Shown here: piece by piece, positions 1 to 6,115 of the stretch
Position numbering within the stretch: the first letter of the stretch is position 1
Layout of the letters: the number at the start of each line of letters is the position of its first letter
Source: Candidatus Falkowiibacteriota bacterium
GTDB taxonomy: Bacteria; Patescibacteriota; Patescibacteriia; CAIXNZ01; JADLGS01
Length of the DNA: 13,352 nt
Direction of reading: 5' to 3'
NCBI GenBank assembly: GCA_020849205.1
Contig: JADLGS010000028.1
Span: 1 to 13,352, forward strand
The notes under the pieces: generated by a model
Seen by the model: only the letters and a program-made list of their open reading frames with translations
What the model was told of the DNA's origin: nothing
The model's database searches: none
Translations under genes and position numbers: made by a program

Positions 1-1155
1 ATTGCATCTTTGTCATTATCACAAATTATTGGCCTTGGGACAGGAATATTAGCAGTAGTCTATTTTACAACGATTGCTCACGTTGCGATTATTTTGGAGG
101 TAAAGAATCGCGTGCTTGGTAAAAAATCAACACTTACGCAAAGTTTTGTTCACGCGCATTCACATATTTTAGACGTTATCACTCTTTCGCTACTTGGCAG
201 AATAGCTCTTGCGCTGAGCGTGCTCATTGCCGCTATTCCCGTAGCATTTTCATACGCACTCTCTGAAATCGCGACTATGTATATTGCCGTCGTGCTTTTT
301 GTGTTATTGTACATCCCGCTATCAGTCATCATCTCACTCTCAACAAATTACGCTGTTATCTCAAACGTGTTTGATGAAAATGATTTTTTTCGTAGCATTA
401 AGACTGGATTTAAAACTTTTAAACAAAATGCTCTCGTGAGCGTGGAGATGTTGATTGCGCTTGCGCTACTCCAACTATTTGTTTACCTCGTTATTGTTTC
501 ATTAGCAGGCCTTGTCTTTATTCCGATTTCGGCAACTCTATCATCTGTATTATTTGTTGGACAATCGGCATTGTTTGGGATTTTATTATCACTCGTTATT
601 ATTTTGTGTGTAGCCATCTGCGTATTTTTACTTGGTTGGTATCAAGTAACATACACGAGCGCGTTGTGTGTTGCATATTACGGCATGAATCATGCTGGGT
701 TTGTAAGTAAGCTCTATCGTGTCTTGGAGAGTGGGATTAAAAATGTACTTGGACAAGCGCCTTCACAACAAACGCTTTCAAAGGTAACTCAAACAGTTGA
801 TGACGCCTCTGATAATCTTTTGGAAGTGCTCGATGAAGTAATCGAATATTTTGAATCCGTGAAAGTTGCTCAAAAAACTAAACCAATGTTGCAAAAAACT
901 TCTCGTCAAATGATGTCTGACATTGATTCGCTCGTAGAATACGCAATGCCTATGATCGAAGAGGGTTTTGAAAAGATTCAAAAGAAAGTGAAAAAATCAA
1001 AACCATATATCAACAAAATCAAAGAAACTATTGAAAATACCTATATCAAAGAATTAGAAGATGAGTTAGGGAAGTTGTTTGCAGAAGAAAGTGACAAGAA
1101 GCAAGTTGCAAGAAATAAGAGAAAAACGGTTGTATCAAAAAGAAAGTCTAGATAA
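1..1155 (+). CDS. Polytopic membrane protein with cytosolic helical tail (5' partial)
   Basis: The frame is open from the first base, so the true start probably lies upstream; a TTG at 10 is the first possible start inside the window. Counting from that codon, long hydrophobic segments lie near residues 5-27, 55-80, 85-112, 145-175 and 180-215. A soluble C-terminal tail follows (about 240-381), predicted helical and rich in Lys/Glu, ending in a very basic stretch (RNKRKTVVSKRKSR). The layout recalls the membrane regions of GPDPase_memb/DUF975-like proteins, but I recognise no diagnostic motif and assign no function. The stop codon lies in the loop of an intrinsic terminator, so this ends its transcription unit. 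It has no obvious link to the downstream pilB, which has its own promoter. Confidence 0.8.
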   Translation: MASLSLSQIIGLGTGILAVVYFTTIAHVAIILEVKNRVLGKKSTLTQSFVHAHSHILDVITLSLLGRIALALSVLIAAIPVAFSYALSEIATMYIAVVLFVLLYIPLSVIISLSTNYAVISNVFDENDFFRSIKTGFKTFKQNALVSVEMLIALALLQLFVYLVIVSLAGLVFIPISATLSSVLFVGQSALFGILLSLVIILCVAICVFLLGWYQVTYTSALCVAYYGMNHAGFVSKLYRVLESGIKNVLGQAPSQQTLSKVTQTVDDASDNLLEVLDEVIEYFESVKVAQKTKPMLQKTSRQMMSDIDSLVEYAMPMIEEGFEKIQKKVKKSKPYINKIKETIENTYIKELEDELGKLFAEESDKKQVARNKRKTVVSKRKSR

Positions 1156-1170
1156 TCTCTAGACTTTTCT
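1143..1170 (+). terminator. Intrinsic terminator overlapping the stop codon
   Basis: Perfect 10-bp stem AAAGTCTAGA (1143-1152) with TCTAGACTTT (1158-1167), loop TAATC, then TTTTCT. The TAA stop of the membrane-protein gene lies in the loop. Confidence 0.8.
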
Positions 1171-1187
1171 GTTTCTCCATAAAATAC

Positions 1188-1217
1188 TTACTATTGAGCA
1201 CCTTTTTCTGATATAAT
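1188..1217 (+). promoter_or_regulatory. Extended -10 promoter giving a leaderless pilB mRNA
   Basis: A consensus TATAAT at 1212-1217 is preceded by TG at 1209-1210 (extended -10). The only -35 candidate is weak (TTACTA, 1188-1193, 18-bp spacer). The ATG at 1224 is 7 nt after the -10 box, the normal distance to a transcription start, so the message should begin at or next to the start codon. Confidence 0.7.
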
Positions 1218-1223
1218 ATACGC

Positions 1224-2987
1224 ATGGATGATTCTCAAAAAGATATAACAAAAAAACCACCAGTGACGGGAGGCAGTGCTGTCGCTTCTTCTTTGGTTTC
1301 TAATGGACAAGCTCCTGCAATTTCATCAAAAGATGTTGCCGAAGAGTTTCAAAGTAAGATGCGCAAAATTAGACTTGCCGAGTTAGAAGAATTAACGAAG
1401 CAACAAGCAGCAAATGCTTCTTTGCCATACATCGATCTTACAGGATTTCCTATTTCTGACACTGCCCTCAAGTCGCTTGCGCGCGATGTTGCGCAAAAAG
1501 AAAAGATGATTTGTTTTTTTAATAACGAAAAAGAAGTTCGTTTGGGTGTTCTTGCGAATACACCACGAGCTCAAGAGGTGCTAGATGAAATTATCAAAAA
1601 ACATACGGTTGATGGTTCTGGGAAAATTTATCTTATTTCTCAAAACAGCTTTGATCTTGCGGAAAAAAATTATGATCGTTTACCTGAGTTCAAAAAGTTT
1701 GAGTATGGTCTTGAAATTACAGGCAAGCAACTCGAGGAGTTAAAGCCGCTTGTTTCAAATTTTGGTAACCTCAATGGTCGTTTGAATACAGAATCAAATA
1801 TGACGACGATTTTTGCGATGATCATTACGGGCGCGATGACTCATGGCGCTTCTGATATTCATATTGAAGCCGAGGAAACCTCTGTTGTGCTGCGCTACCG
1901 CATTGATGGCGTGATGCAACAAGCAGCAAAACTTGAGCGTGAGGTGTGGAAGCGACTTGATTCACGCATCAAAACTATCGCGCATCTCAAAATCAACATC
2001 ACTGATCGACCTCAAGACGGAAGAATTACAATTCACATGAGCGAGACTGACAAACTTGAAATTCGTGTTTCAACGCTTCCGACATCATACGGCGAATCAA
2101 TCGTTATGCGTCTTTTGAAGTCCGGTGTTGCGTCACTTGAATTTGATAATCTTGGGTTGCGCGGTAAAGCATATGAAGACCTCAAAAAAGCTGTTGAAAA
2201 AACAACGGGTATGGTGGTCACAACGGGTCCAACTGGTTCGGGTAAAACAACAACGCTCTACGCGATTTTAAACAAACTAAATAATGGAGAAGATAAGATC
2301 ATTACACTCGAAGATCCTGTTGAGTACAAGATTGCCGGCATCTCACAGTCTCAAATCGATCATGCTAAAGGATATTCATTTGCCGACGGATTGCGTTCGA
2401 TTTTGCGCCAAGACCCAGATGTTGTGATGGTTGGAGAGCTTCGTGACTTAGAGACTGTCGAAGTGTCGCTTCAAGCTGCGCTTACGGGACATAAAGTGCT
2501 TTCAACAATCCATACGAATGATGCGGCGGGCGCGGTCCCACGCTTTCTTTCGATGGGAGCACAACCTTTTTTACTCGCGCCCGCCCTTAACGCGATTATT
2601 GGCCAACGCTTGATTCGTAAAATTTGTTCCAATTGTGTTATTGAAACTACATTAGAGCCAGCGATTATTCAAAAAGCGCAAGAAATCATCAATAATCTTC
2701 CCGATAATTCTGGATATGGAAAAGTAGATCTTTCAACTATTAAGTTTAAACGCGGAGGAGGTTGCGATGTATGTGGTCATATTGGATACAAAGGACGCCT
2801 TGGAATCTATGAAATTGTAGCGATGAACAAAGAATTTGAGTCTATGATTTTGTCGGGTAATGTTTCGGCGTATGACATGGCTGATGCAGCGAAGAAACAC
2901 GGCATGATTACGATGCAACAAGATGGAATCCTCAAAGCGATTGATGGAATTACGACGCTTGATGAAGTATTTCGCGTTATTGGATAA
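1224..2987 (+). CDS. pilB: Type IV pilus assembly / type II secretion ATPase PilB (GspE family)
   Basis: Cytosolic hexameric secretion ATPase that drives pilin polymerisation at the inner membrane. The 587 residues are the usual PilB/GspE length. A variable N-terminal domain spans about residues 60-180. The ATPase core has Walker A GPTGSGKT at 335-342, the Asp-box ITLEDPVEY after it, Walker B DPDVVMVGELRD at 397-408 (Leu where Ile is commoner), and the His-box STIHTNDA. A C-terminal zinc-binding tetracysteine is present as CSNC at 468-471 and CDVC at 514-517, which fits extension ATPases (PilB/GspE) rather than the retraction ATPase PilT. There is no Shine-Dalgarno site; the ATG sits 7 nt after a TATAAT box. 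No pilC, pilT or pilin gene is adjacent here. The unit is monocistronic, closed by the terminator at 2991. Confidence 0.95.
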   Translation: MDDSQKDITKKPPVTGGSAVASSLVSNGQAPAISSKDVAEEFQSKMRKIRLAELEELTKQQAANASLPYIDLTGFPISDTALKSLARDVAQKEKMICFFNNEKEVRLGVLANTPRAQEVLDEIIKKHTVDGSGKIYLISQNSFDLAEKNYDRLPEFKKFEYGLEITGKQLEELKPLVSNFGNLNGRLNTESNMTTIFAMIITGAMTHGASDIHIEAEETSVVLRYRIDGVMQQAAKLEREVWKRLDSRIKTIAHLKINITDRPQDGRITIHMSETDKLEIRVSTLPTSYGESIVMRLLKSGVASLEFDNLGLRGKAYEDLKKAVEKTTGMVVTTGPTGSGKTTTLYAILNKLNNGEDKIITLEDPVEYKIAGISQSQIDHAKGYSFADGLRSILRQDPDVVMVGELRDLETVEVSLQAALTGHKVLSTIHTNDAAGAVPRFLSMGAQPFLLAPALNAIIGQRLIRKICSNCVIETTLEPAIIQKAQEIINNLPDNSGYGKVDLSTIKFKRGGGCDVCGHIGYKGRLGIYEIVAMNKEFESMILSGNVSAYDMADAAKKHGMITMQQDGILKAIDGITTLDEVFRVIG

Positions 2988-2990
2988 AAG

Positions 2991-3026
2991 AAAAACCCCC
3001 GAGTGTATCGAGGGGTTTTTGTTTTT
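2991..3026. terminator. Bidirectional terminator between convergent genes
   Basis: AAAAACCCC (2991-2999) pairs with GGGGTTTTT (3012-3020). Plus-strand T-runs follow (TTTTTGTTTTT), and the mirror-image A-run serves the minus strand. It lies between pilB (+) and the small orphan gene ending at 3025 (-). Confidence 0.85.
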
Positions 3027-3279
3027 ACAAAGCATCGATGTATTTGATTACCGCGCTCACCCCAGTTAGTAATAATGTCGTGTTTGTTGTATAAATTCGA
3101 CAGTCTAGGTAATATTTTGTGAGATGTGAATTATTGAGAGGTGTGTGATGAAAATTTGTTACACGAAACGATAAACCTTGAATCAATTTTAACTGATTGT
3201 GTAATTCAGTAGTCCGTTGTTCAATTACACTTTTTTCTAATTCAATCTTCAGCAAAAAAGCTGGATCATGTGTGGCCAT
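3025..3279 (-). CDS. Hypothetical protein, 84 aa
   Basis: I do not recognise this family. A GGAG Shine-Dalgarno site lies 5 nt before the ATG at 3279, and a well-formed minus-strand promoter (3311-3339) stands upstream; together these make a real gene likely despite its size. The N-terminal half is polar, with a charged helical stretch (LEKSVIEQRTTELHNQLKL). The C-terminal half is richer in Thr, Leu and Val, with no clear membrane segment. No cysteine pair or catalytic motif is evident. It shares a bidirectional terminator with pilB. The function is unknown. Confidence 0.65.
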   Translation of the reverse strand: MATHDPAFLLKIELEKSVIEQRTTELHNQLKLIQGLSFRVTNFHHTPLNNSHLTKYYLDCRIYTTNTTLLLTGVSAVIKYIDAL

Positions 3280-3310
3280 ATTTTCTCCAATACAAGGTAC
3301 GGTTAGTTGT

Positions 3311-3339
3311 ATCCTAATGCACTATTTATATTAAGTCAA
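3311..3339 (-). promoter_or_regulatory. Promoter for the 84-aa orphan gene
   Basis: On the minus strand: TTGACT (plus coordinates 3334-3339), 17-bp spacer, TAGGAT (3311-3316). The start codon at 3279 lies about 25 nt after the expected transcription start. Confidence 0.65.
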
Positions 3340-3385
3340 TTATTAAAAAGTTGATTGATAAAAAATTTCTTATATCTGAGTAATT

Positions 3386-3417
3386 AAAAAAGCCCCGTGC
3401 TTGTCGAGGGGCTTTTT
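3386..3417 (-). terminator. Intrinsic terminator, minus strand
   Basis: AAAAAGCCCC (3387-3396) pairs with GGGGCTTTTT (3408-3417). Read on the minus strand it ends GGGGCTTTTTT and overlaps the stop of the 127-aa gene. Confidence 0.8.
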
Positions 3418-3799
3418 AGTGGACGGTGATGGGCGACTTTCCTTCAATTAATTTTTGTAGTTGTTCGTAGGAAAGTGGAAGTCCGTTGTCGATTGAGACA
3501 AGAAAGATGTTGCGAATATACACGAGGTCGTACGTGGTAATGAATCTCTGCTCCACTAAATCTTCAAGCTTAATTTGAATCAGCATGAATTTTACAATGG
3601 TATGCAGTAGTATCGTGAGCTTTGGTTTGTCGCGCGTTATGAATTTCATGGAGAGAAAAACACCCTGCGATGTGTGATGCGCTTCAATGAATGAATGAAC
3701 CTCTGGGTACGTTGCAAAAATGTCTTTTGCGCATTGTATATATGATTCTTTTTTATGCGCGGGAATTGTAAAAGCAATATGCTGAGTTTGCACTTTCAT
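3416..3799 (-). CDS. Hypothetical protein, 127 aa
   Basis: Not recognised. The start is set by GGAGG (plus 3804-3808), 4 nt before the ATG at 3799; an in-frame ATG 16 codons upstream lacks such a site and lies inside the promoter region. The protein looks soluble and mixed alpha/beta: an N-terminal strand-like segment (QHIAFTIP), a long helical middle with an amphipathic LLHTIVKFMLIQIKLEDLVEQ stretch, and a polar C-terminus. No known motif is visible. It is monocistronic with its own promoter (overlapping the divergent one for the 78-aa membrane protein) and its own terminator. Confidence 0.7.
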   Translation of the reverse strand: MKVQTQHIAFTIPAHKKESYIQCAKDIFATYPEVHSFIEAHHTSQGVFLSMKFITRDKPKLTILLHTIVKFMLIQIKLEDLVEQRFITTYDLVYIRNIFLVSIDNGLPLSYEQLQKLIEGKSPITVH

Positions 3800-3832
3800 A
3801 TTACCTCCAAGCGTAGAGTACGATATGCAATT

Positions 3833-3870
3833 ATTATACTCTTGCAATATATCTAGTCAATTGGTATAAA
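3833..3870. promoter_or_regulatory. Overlapping divergent promoter pair
   Basis: Minus strand: TTGACT (plus 3855-3860), 16-bp spacer, TATAAT (3833-3838), for the 127-aa gene. Plus strand: TTGCAA (3842-3847), 17-bp spacer, TATAAA (3865-3870), for the 78-aa membrane protein. The two core promoters occupy the same ~38 bp, so polymerase can use only one at a time. Confidence 0.75.
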
Positions 3871-3906
3871 GAAGTGAGAGGCGTACTTTTTACCATGGAG
3901 GCGAGC

Positions 3907-4143
3907 ATGGAATCATTCGAAAAACATCACGAAGATAATCAGCATACAGAATATTTGCTTTTAGTAGGAGCGTTTTTATTTGGAGCAATTTTTTCTGGCA
4001 CGTTCCTAATCCCTTCATTTAAGTCGTTAATGATTCAAAAAAATATACCACAGTTTATGCGTGGTATTATGTATGCGATCACCTTATTTTTTTCTGGCCT
4101 TGCGAGTATGTACTGTACCGCGAAGTTTATGCTTAAGCGCTGA
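3907..4143 (+). CDS. Small membrane protein, 78 aa, two TM helices
   Basis: Not a family I can name. The start at 3907 is chosen because GGAGG (3897-3901) lies 5 nt before it; an upstream in-frame ATG at 3895 overlaps that site, and a GTG at 3874 is too close to the promoter. After an acidic/His-rich N-terminus (MESFEKHHEDNQHTEY) come two hydrophobic segments, about residues 17-38 and 53-72, separated by a short polar loop, and a basic end (KFMLKR). The leader sequence around the ribosome site resembles the one before the small membrane-protein operon at 10459. Its transcription is closed by the terminator at 4153. Confidence 0.7.
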   Translation: MESFEKHHEDNQHTEYLLLVGAFLFGAIFSGTFLIPSFKSLMIQKNIPQFMRGIMYAITLFFSGLASMYCTAKFMLKR

Positions 4144-4152
4144 AATTTCATT

Positions 4153-4184
4153 GCCCCTTTGAGATTATCTCGGGGGCTTTTTTA
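4153..4184 (+). terminator. Intrinsic terminator
   Basis: GCCCC (4153-4157) pairs with GGGGC (4173-4177), enclosing GAGAT/ATCTC (4161-4165/4167-4171) with a small bulge, followed by TTTTTT. The T-run overlaps the stop of the convergent DUF1294 gene. Confidence 0.8.
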
Positions 4185-4472
4185 TTTCAAAGTACCAATT
4201 TTAAAGCCAAACCTCTCCCAACCAAATAACAATACATATCCATGCGCCGCGCATGCGGTAAGAGTGATAATGATAAAACCCAATTTATTTTTCTTGTGTC
4301 TAAAAAGTATCATTCCAAGGAGCGCTCCAAAACAACCACCGGCGATAGTTAACAGTAAAAGAATTTTTTCTGGTGTTCTGCGAAGTTTGTAGATTGCGGA
4401 TATTTTATCAAGGCCGTATGCAAAAAGGGTGAGTATCGAAATGATTGCGTAATAGTAAATCAGTATTGACAT
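4182..4472 (-). CDS. DUF1294 family membrane protein, 96 aa
   Basis: Matches the DUF1294 pattern as I know it: YGLDK (residues 19-23), RRTPE (31-35), GGCFGALLGM (45-54) and FRHK (57-60), with hydrophobic segments at about 3-20, 37-56 and 66-84. The family is small and membrane-embedded, of unknown function, and widespread in bacteria. The start at 4472 gives the usual family length; the frame is open for another 91 codons upstream, but that stretch crosses a promoter and a terminator and does not resemble protein. There is no Shine-Dalgarno site. A terminator and a candidate small RNA lie just upstream on the same strand, so expression may depend on readthrough or on an unseen promoter. Confidence 0.85.
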   Translation of the reverse strand: MSILIYYYAIISILTLFAYGLDKISAIYKLRRTPEKILLLLTIAGGCFGALLGMILFRHKKNKLGFIIITLTACAAHGYVLLFGWERFGFKIGTLK

Positions 4473-4536
4473 GTATAGAATTGTTACTTTTGAATATGTT
4501 AGAATGATACCATGAATGAATATAATGCGTGGAATC

Positions 4537-4572
4537 AAAAAAAATCGAAAACCCGTATTTCTACGGGTTTTC
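4537..4572 (-). terminator. Strong minus-strand terminator ending a short transcript
   Basis: Perfect 11-bp stem GAAAACCCGTA (4547-4557) with TACGGGTTTTC (4562-4572), tetraloop TTTC on the plus strand. Only the minus strand has a T-run (eight T, plus A-run at 4537-4544). No minus-strand coding gene ends here. Confidence 0.85.
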
Positions 4573-4594
4573 TCGGAGCCTTTCGGCACTGTGT
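4538..4594 (-). ncRNA. Candidate ~55-nt small RNA
   Basis: A strong minus-strand promoter (4601-4628) and a strong minus-strand terminator (4537-4572) define a transcript of about 55 nt with no start codon of its own in good context. Its 5' part contains GCC-GAAA-GGC, a GNRA-capped mini-hairpin, before the terminator stem. It could be a free-standing small RNA, or an attenuated leader of the DUF1294 gene whose ATG lies about 65 nt beyond the T-run. I recognise no known RNA family. Confidence 0.55.
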
Positions 4595-4600
4595 ACACCA

Positions 4601-4628
4601 AGTATAGCAAATATTGTGCGAATGTCAA
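4601..4628 (-). promoter_or_regulatory. Strong promoter of the candidate small RNA
   Basis: On the minus strand: consensus TTGACA (plus 4623-4628), 16-bp spacer ending in TGC (extended -10), TATACT (4601-4606). It is among the best promoters in the window. Confidence 0.75.
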
Positions 4629-4642
4629 TAGTAAGTTATCAT

Positions 4643-4648
4643 TATAAT
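4643..4648 (+). promoter_or_regulatory. -10 box upstream of the prephenate-dehydratase-like gene
   Basis: TATAAT at 4643-4648 is 25 bp before the ATG at 4674, with no convincing -35. A second -10-like TACTAT at 4661-4666 would put the transcription start at the ATG. Either way the leader is very short. It is divergent from the small-RNA promoter. Confidence 0.4.
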
Positions 4649-4673
4649 GAATTTTATTGATACTATTTGTAAA

Positions 4674-5231
4674 ATGAAAATTGGAATACCGGGTACTGCG
4701 GGAAGTTTTTCCCAACAAGCAGCGCAATTGTATAGCGATAAGCACAATCTTAATACATCGATTGAATTTTTACTTTCTTTTGAACCCACATTTCAAGCAT
4801 TGGTGAACAAAGAGATTGACCTTGCGATAGTGCCGGTTTACAACTCAACGATGGGACTTGTTCGCCCTGCTATGGAGGCCCTTGCAGCATACTCGTGCTC
4901 AATTATTGAGATTTTTGATATGGATATCGCGCAGTGTTTACTGGCTCAGCACGGAGTTACAAAGTCAATGATAACTACGATCGTCTCTCAGCAACCAGCG
5001 CTTAATCAGTGTCCTCAATATTTGAAAAATGATTTTCCCAACGCTCAGATTATTCAGTACATTGACACTGCGCAGGCAGCTCATGATGTTGCGCAGGGGA
5101 AGTTTGGGCCTTATGCAGCGGCAATTGCTTCTGCTCAGTGTGCGCAACTCTATGATCTTGATTTAGTTGAGGAGGGTGTTCAAGATCTCAAGAAAAATGT
5201 GACAAGCTTCTTAGCTATAAAAGCGATATAA
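4674..5231 (+). CDS. Stand-alone prephenate dehydratase-like domain protein
   Basis: The 185 residues match only the PDT domain of PheA. The N-terminal MKIGIPGTAGSFSQQAA corresponds to the usual GPxGTFS..AA motif and fixes the start at 4674 rather than the ATG nine codons upstream. Other family marks are VPVYNST (53-59), QCLL (87-90), QQPALNQC (106-113), DTAQAAHDVA (131-140), AAIASAQCAQLY (149-160) and KNVTSF (174-179). PDT converts prephenate to phenylpyruvate in phenylalanine synthesis. Two family-typical positions differ: the Glu of the ENS motif is Tyr56, and the Arg of the TRF motif is Ser178, while the key Thr (177) is kept. There is no chorismate mutase or ACT regulatory domain. No other aromatic-pathway gene is nearby, so the substrate is uncertain. 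It probably shares a transcript with the DUF6498 gene 9 nt downstream. Confidence 0.8.
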   Translation: MKIGIPGTAGSFSQQAAQLYSDKHNLNTSIEFLLSFEPTFQALVNKEIDLAIVPVYNSTMGLVRPAMEALAAYSCSIIEIFDMDIAQCLLAQHGVTKSMITTIVSQQPALNQCPQYLKNDFPNAQIIQYIDTAQAAHDVAQGKFGPYAAAIASAQCAQLYDLDLVEEGVQDLKKNVTSFLAIKAI

Positions 5232-5240
5232 AATACTACT

Positions 5241-5909
5241 ATGGAAATAGACGCACAACAATTCCAGATGCCAAAAAATAAAATCTGGCTTTATGATCCT
5301 ACGTTATGGACGTTAATTGGGTCTAACGCATATACGCTCGTGATGGCGATTACGCAAAACTGGGGACTTTCGATGATTATGTGGACGTATTGGTTGCAAA
5401 GCGTCATTATTGGTGTCTTTAATGTTGCTCGTATCGTATCGCTTAAAGAGTTTTCGACCGATGGCGTGAAGATGAATGGATCGCCAGTCGAAAATACGCC
5501 AGCAACAAAATACGCGATGGCAGGTTTTTTTGCTATTCATTTTGGAATTTTTCACTTCGTGTATTTTATTTTTTTGTTGGCTGGAGTGCCAGATTTATTT
5601 ACTGACGCGCCACAAGGAGGTATGAATTGGTGGTTGTTGCTCAGCAGTACGTCACTTTTTCTTGCTTCACACTGGTATTCGTTTGTGTACCACAAACCTA
5701 CTTCTACCAAAAAACCAAATATTGGGCATGTTATGATGTTTCCCTACGCGCGCATTATTCCAATGCATTTTACAATAATCTTTGGAGCTTTTGCGGGATG
5801 GGCAACGCCACTCTTTTTGACCCTCAAAACCTTTGCCGATGTAGTGATGCATATCGTCCACCACGCCCCACAAAAGGCCGTCACGCTTGATACGAATCAA
5901 AGTATCTGA
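5241..5909 (+). CDS. DUF6498 family membrane protein
   Basis: A 222-residue integral membrane protein resembling DUF6498: the segment WGLSMIMWTYWLQSVIIGVFNVARI (about 41-65) is typical, followed by AMAGFFAIHFGIFHFVYFIFLL (about 92-113) with paired His, a Trp-rich helix (about 128-148) and ARIIPMHFTIIFGAF (about 170-184). Its function is unknown in the family as I know it; the conserved His/Trp positions within helices are the notable feature. It begins 9 nt after the prephenate-dehydratase-like gene with no Shine-Dalgarno site, which suggests co-transcription. Its TGA stop (5907-5909) overlaps the extended -10 element of the next promoter. Confidence 0.75.
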   Translation: MEIDAQQFQMPKNKIWLYDPTLWTLIGSNAYTLVMAITQNWGLSMIMWTYWLQSVIIGVFNVARIVSLKEFSTDGVKMNGSPVENTPATKYAMAGFFAIHFGIFHFVYFIFLLAGVPDLFTDAPQGGMNWWLLLSSTSLFLASHWYSFVYHKPTSTKKPNIGHVMMFPYARIIPMHFTIIFGAFAGWATPLFLTLKTFADVVMHIVHHAPQKAVTLDTNQSI

Positions 5910-5915
5910 TATAGT
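5887..5915 (+). promoter_or_regulatory. Promoter embedded in the end of the DUF6498 gene
   Basis: TTGATA (5887-5892), 17-bp spacer ending TGA, TATAGT (5910-5915). The TG of the extended -10 is part of the TGA stop codon. The transcript should start near 5922, about 14 nt before the ATG of the 40-aa basic protein. Confidence 0.7.
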
Positions 5916-5935
5916 AGGTGCACTAATATAAACCT

Positions 5936-6058
5936 ATGGGAAAACACAGCAACAGACCAAAAGTTAAGCTTGCTTCAACGGGAGTAAAGGTTCCAAAGAT
6001 CAAAAAACTCTACGCAAAGCAACCCCCAAAGTCACGGTATAGACACACAACTGGATAG
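5936..6058 (+). CDS. Small basic protein, 40 aa
   Basis: A short ORF from ATG 5936 to TAG 6056-6058, beginning MGKHSNRPKVK and ending KSRYRHTTG. About a third of the residues are Lys, Arg or His, and there are almost no acidic residues; two PK repeats and PP occur. Such composition fits a nucleic-acid-binding or ribosome-associated peptide, but I cannot name a family. It has a dedicated promoter (5887-5915) and is followed by the terminator-like hairpin at 6080, so it looks like a self-contained unit. There is no Shine-Dalgarno site. The position, promoter and non-random composition support it, but its length leaves doubt. Confidence 0.55.
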   Translation: MGKHSNRPKVKLASTGVKVPKIKKLYAKQPPKSRYRHTTG

Positions 6059-6070
6059 TTGTGATATACT
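6040..6070 (+). promoter_or_regulatory. Promoter of the L,D-transpeptidase gene
   Basis: TATACT at 6065-6070 preceded by TG (6062-6063, extended -10). A possible -35 is TAGACA at 6040-6045, with a long 19-bp spacer. The expected transcription start is about 6077, right before the leader hairpin. Confidence 0.55.
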
Positions 6071-6079
6071 AAAGGGGCC

Positions 6080-6115
6080 AAAAGATAAGGACGTCAGTCC
6101 TTGTCTTTTCTTTTT
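6080..6115 (+). terminator. Terminator-like hairpin touching the start codon
   Basis: 13-bp stem (6080-6092 with 6097-6109, one U-G pair), loop GTCA, then CTTTTT and immediately the ATG at 6116. It could terminate the 40-aa gene's transcript, or act as an attenuator/translation-control hairpin in the L,D-transpeptidase leader, since it begins about 3 nt after the predicted transcription start. Confidence 0.75.

Noticed and set aside
4159..4392. Plus-strand open frame opposite the DUF1294 gene
   Set aside because: Antisense shadow of a recognisable conserved protein; composition is not protein-like and it begins inside a terminator.
4570..4600. tRNA-like text (TGCCGAAAGGC) near the small-RNA promoter
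   Set aside because: Too short, with no T-loop GTTCGAAT or acceptor stem; only the mini-hairpin is supported.
4473..4745. Open frame extending the DUF1294 protein upstream by 91 codons
   Set aside because: It runs through the small-RNA promoter and terminator and lacks family similarity; DUF1294 proteins normally begin about where ATG 4472 lies.
5241..5909. Recoded UGA (Gracilibacteria/SR1-type code)
   Set aside because: TGA ends several clear genes (DUF6498, HAD, 78-aa membrane protein) at sensible lengths, and no in-frame TGA interrupts a recognised domain.
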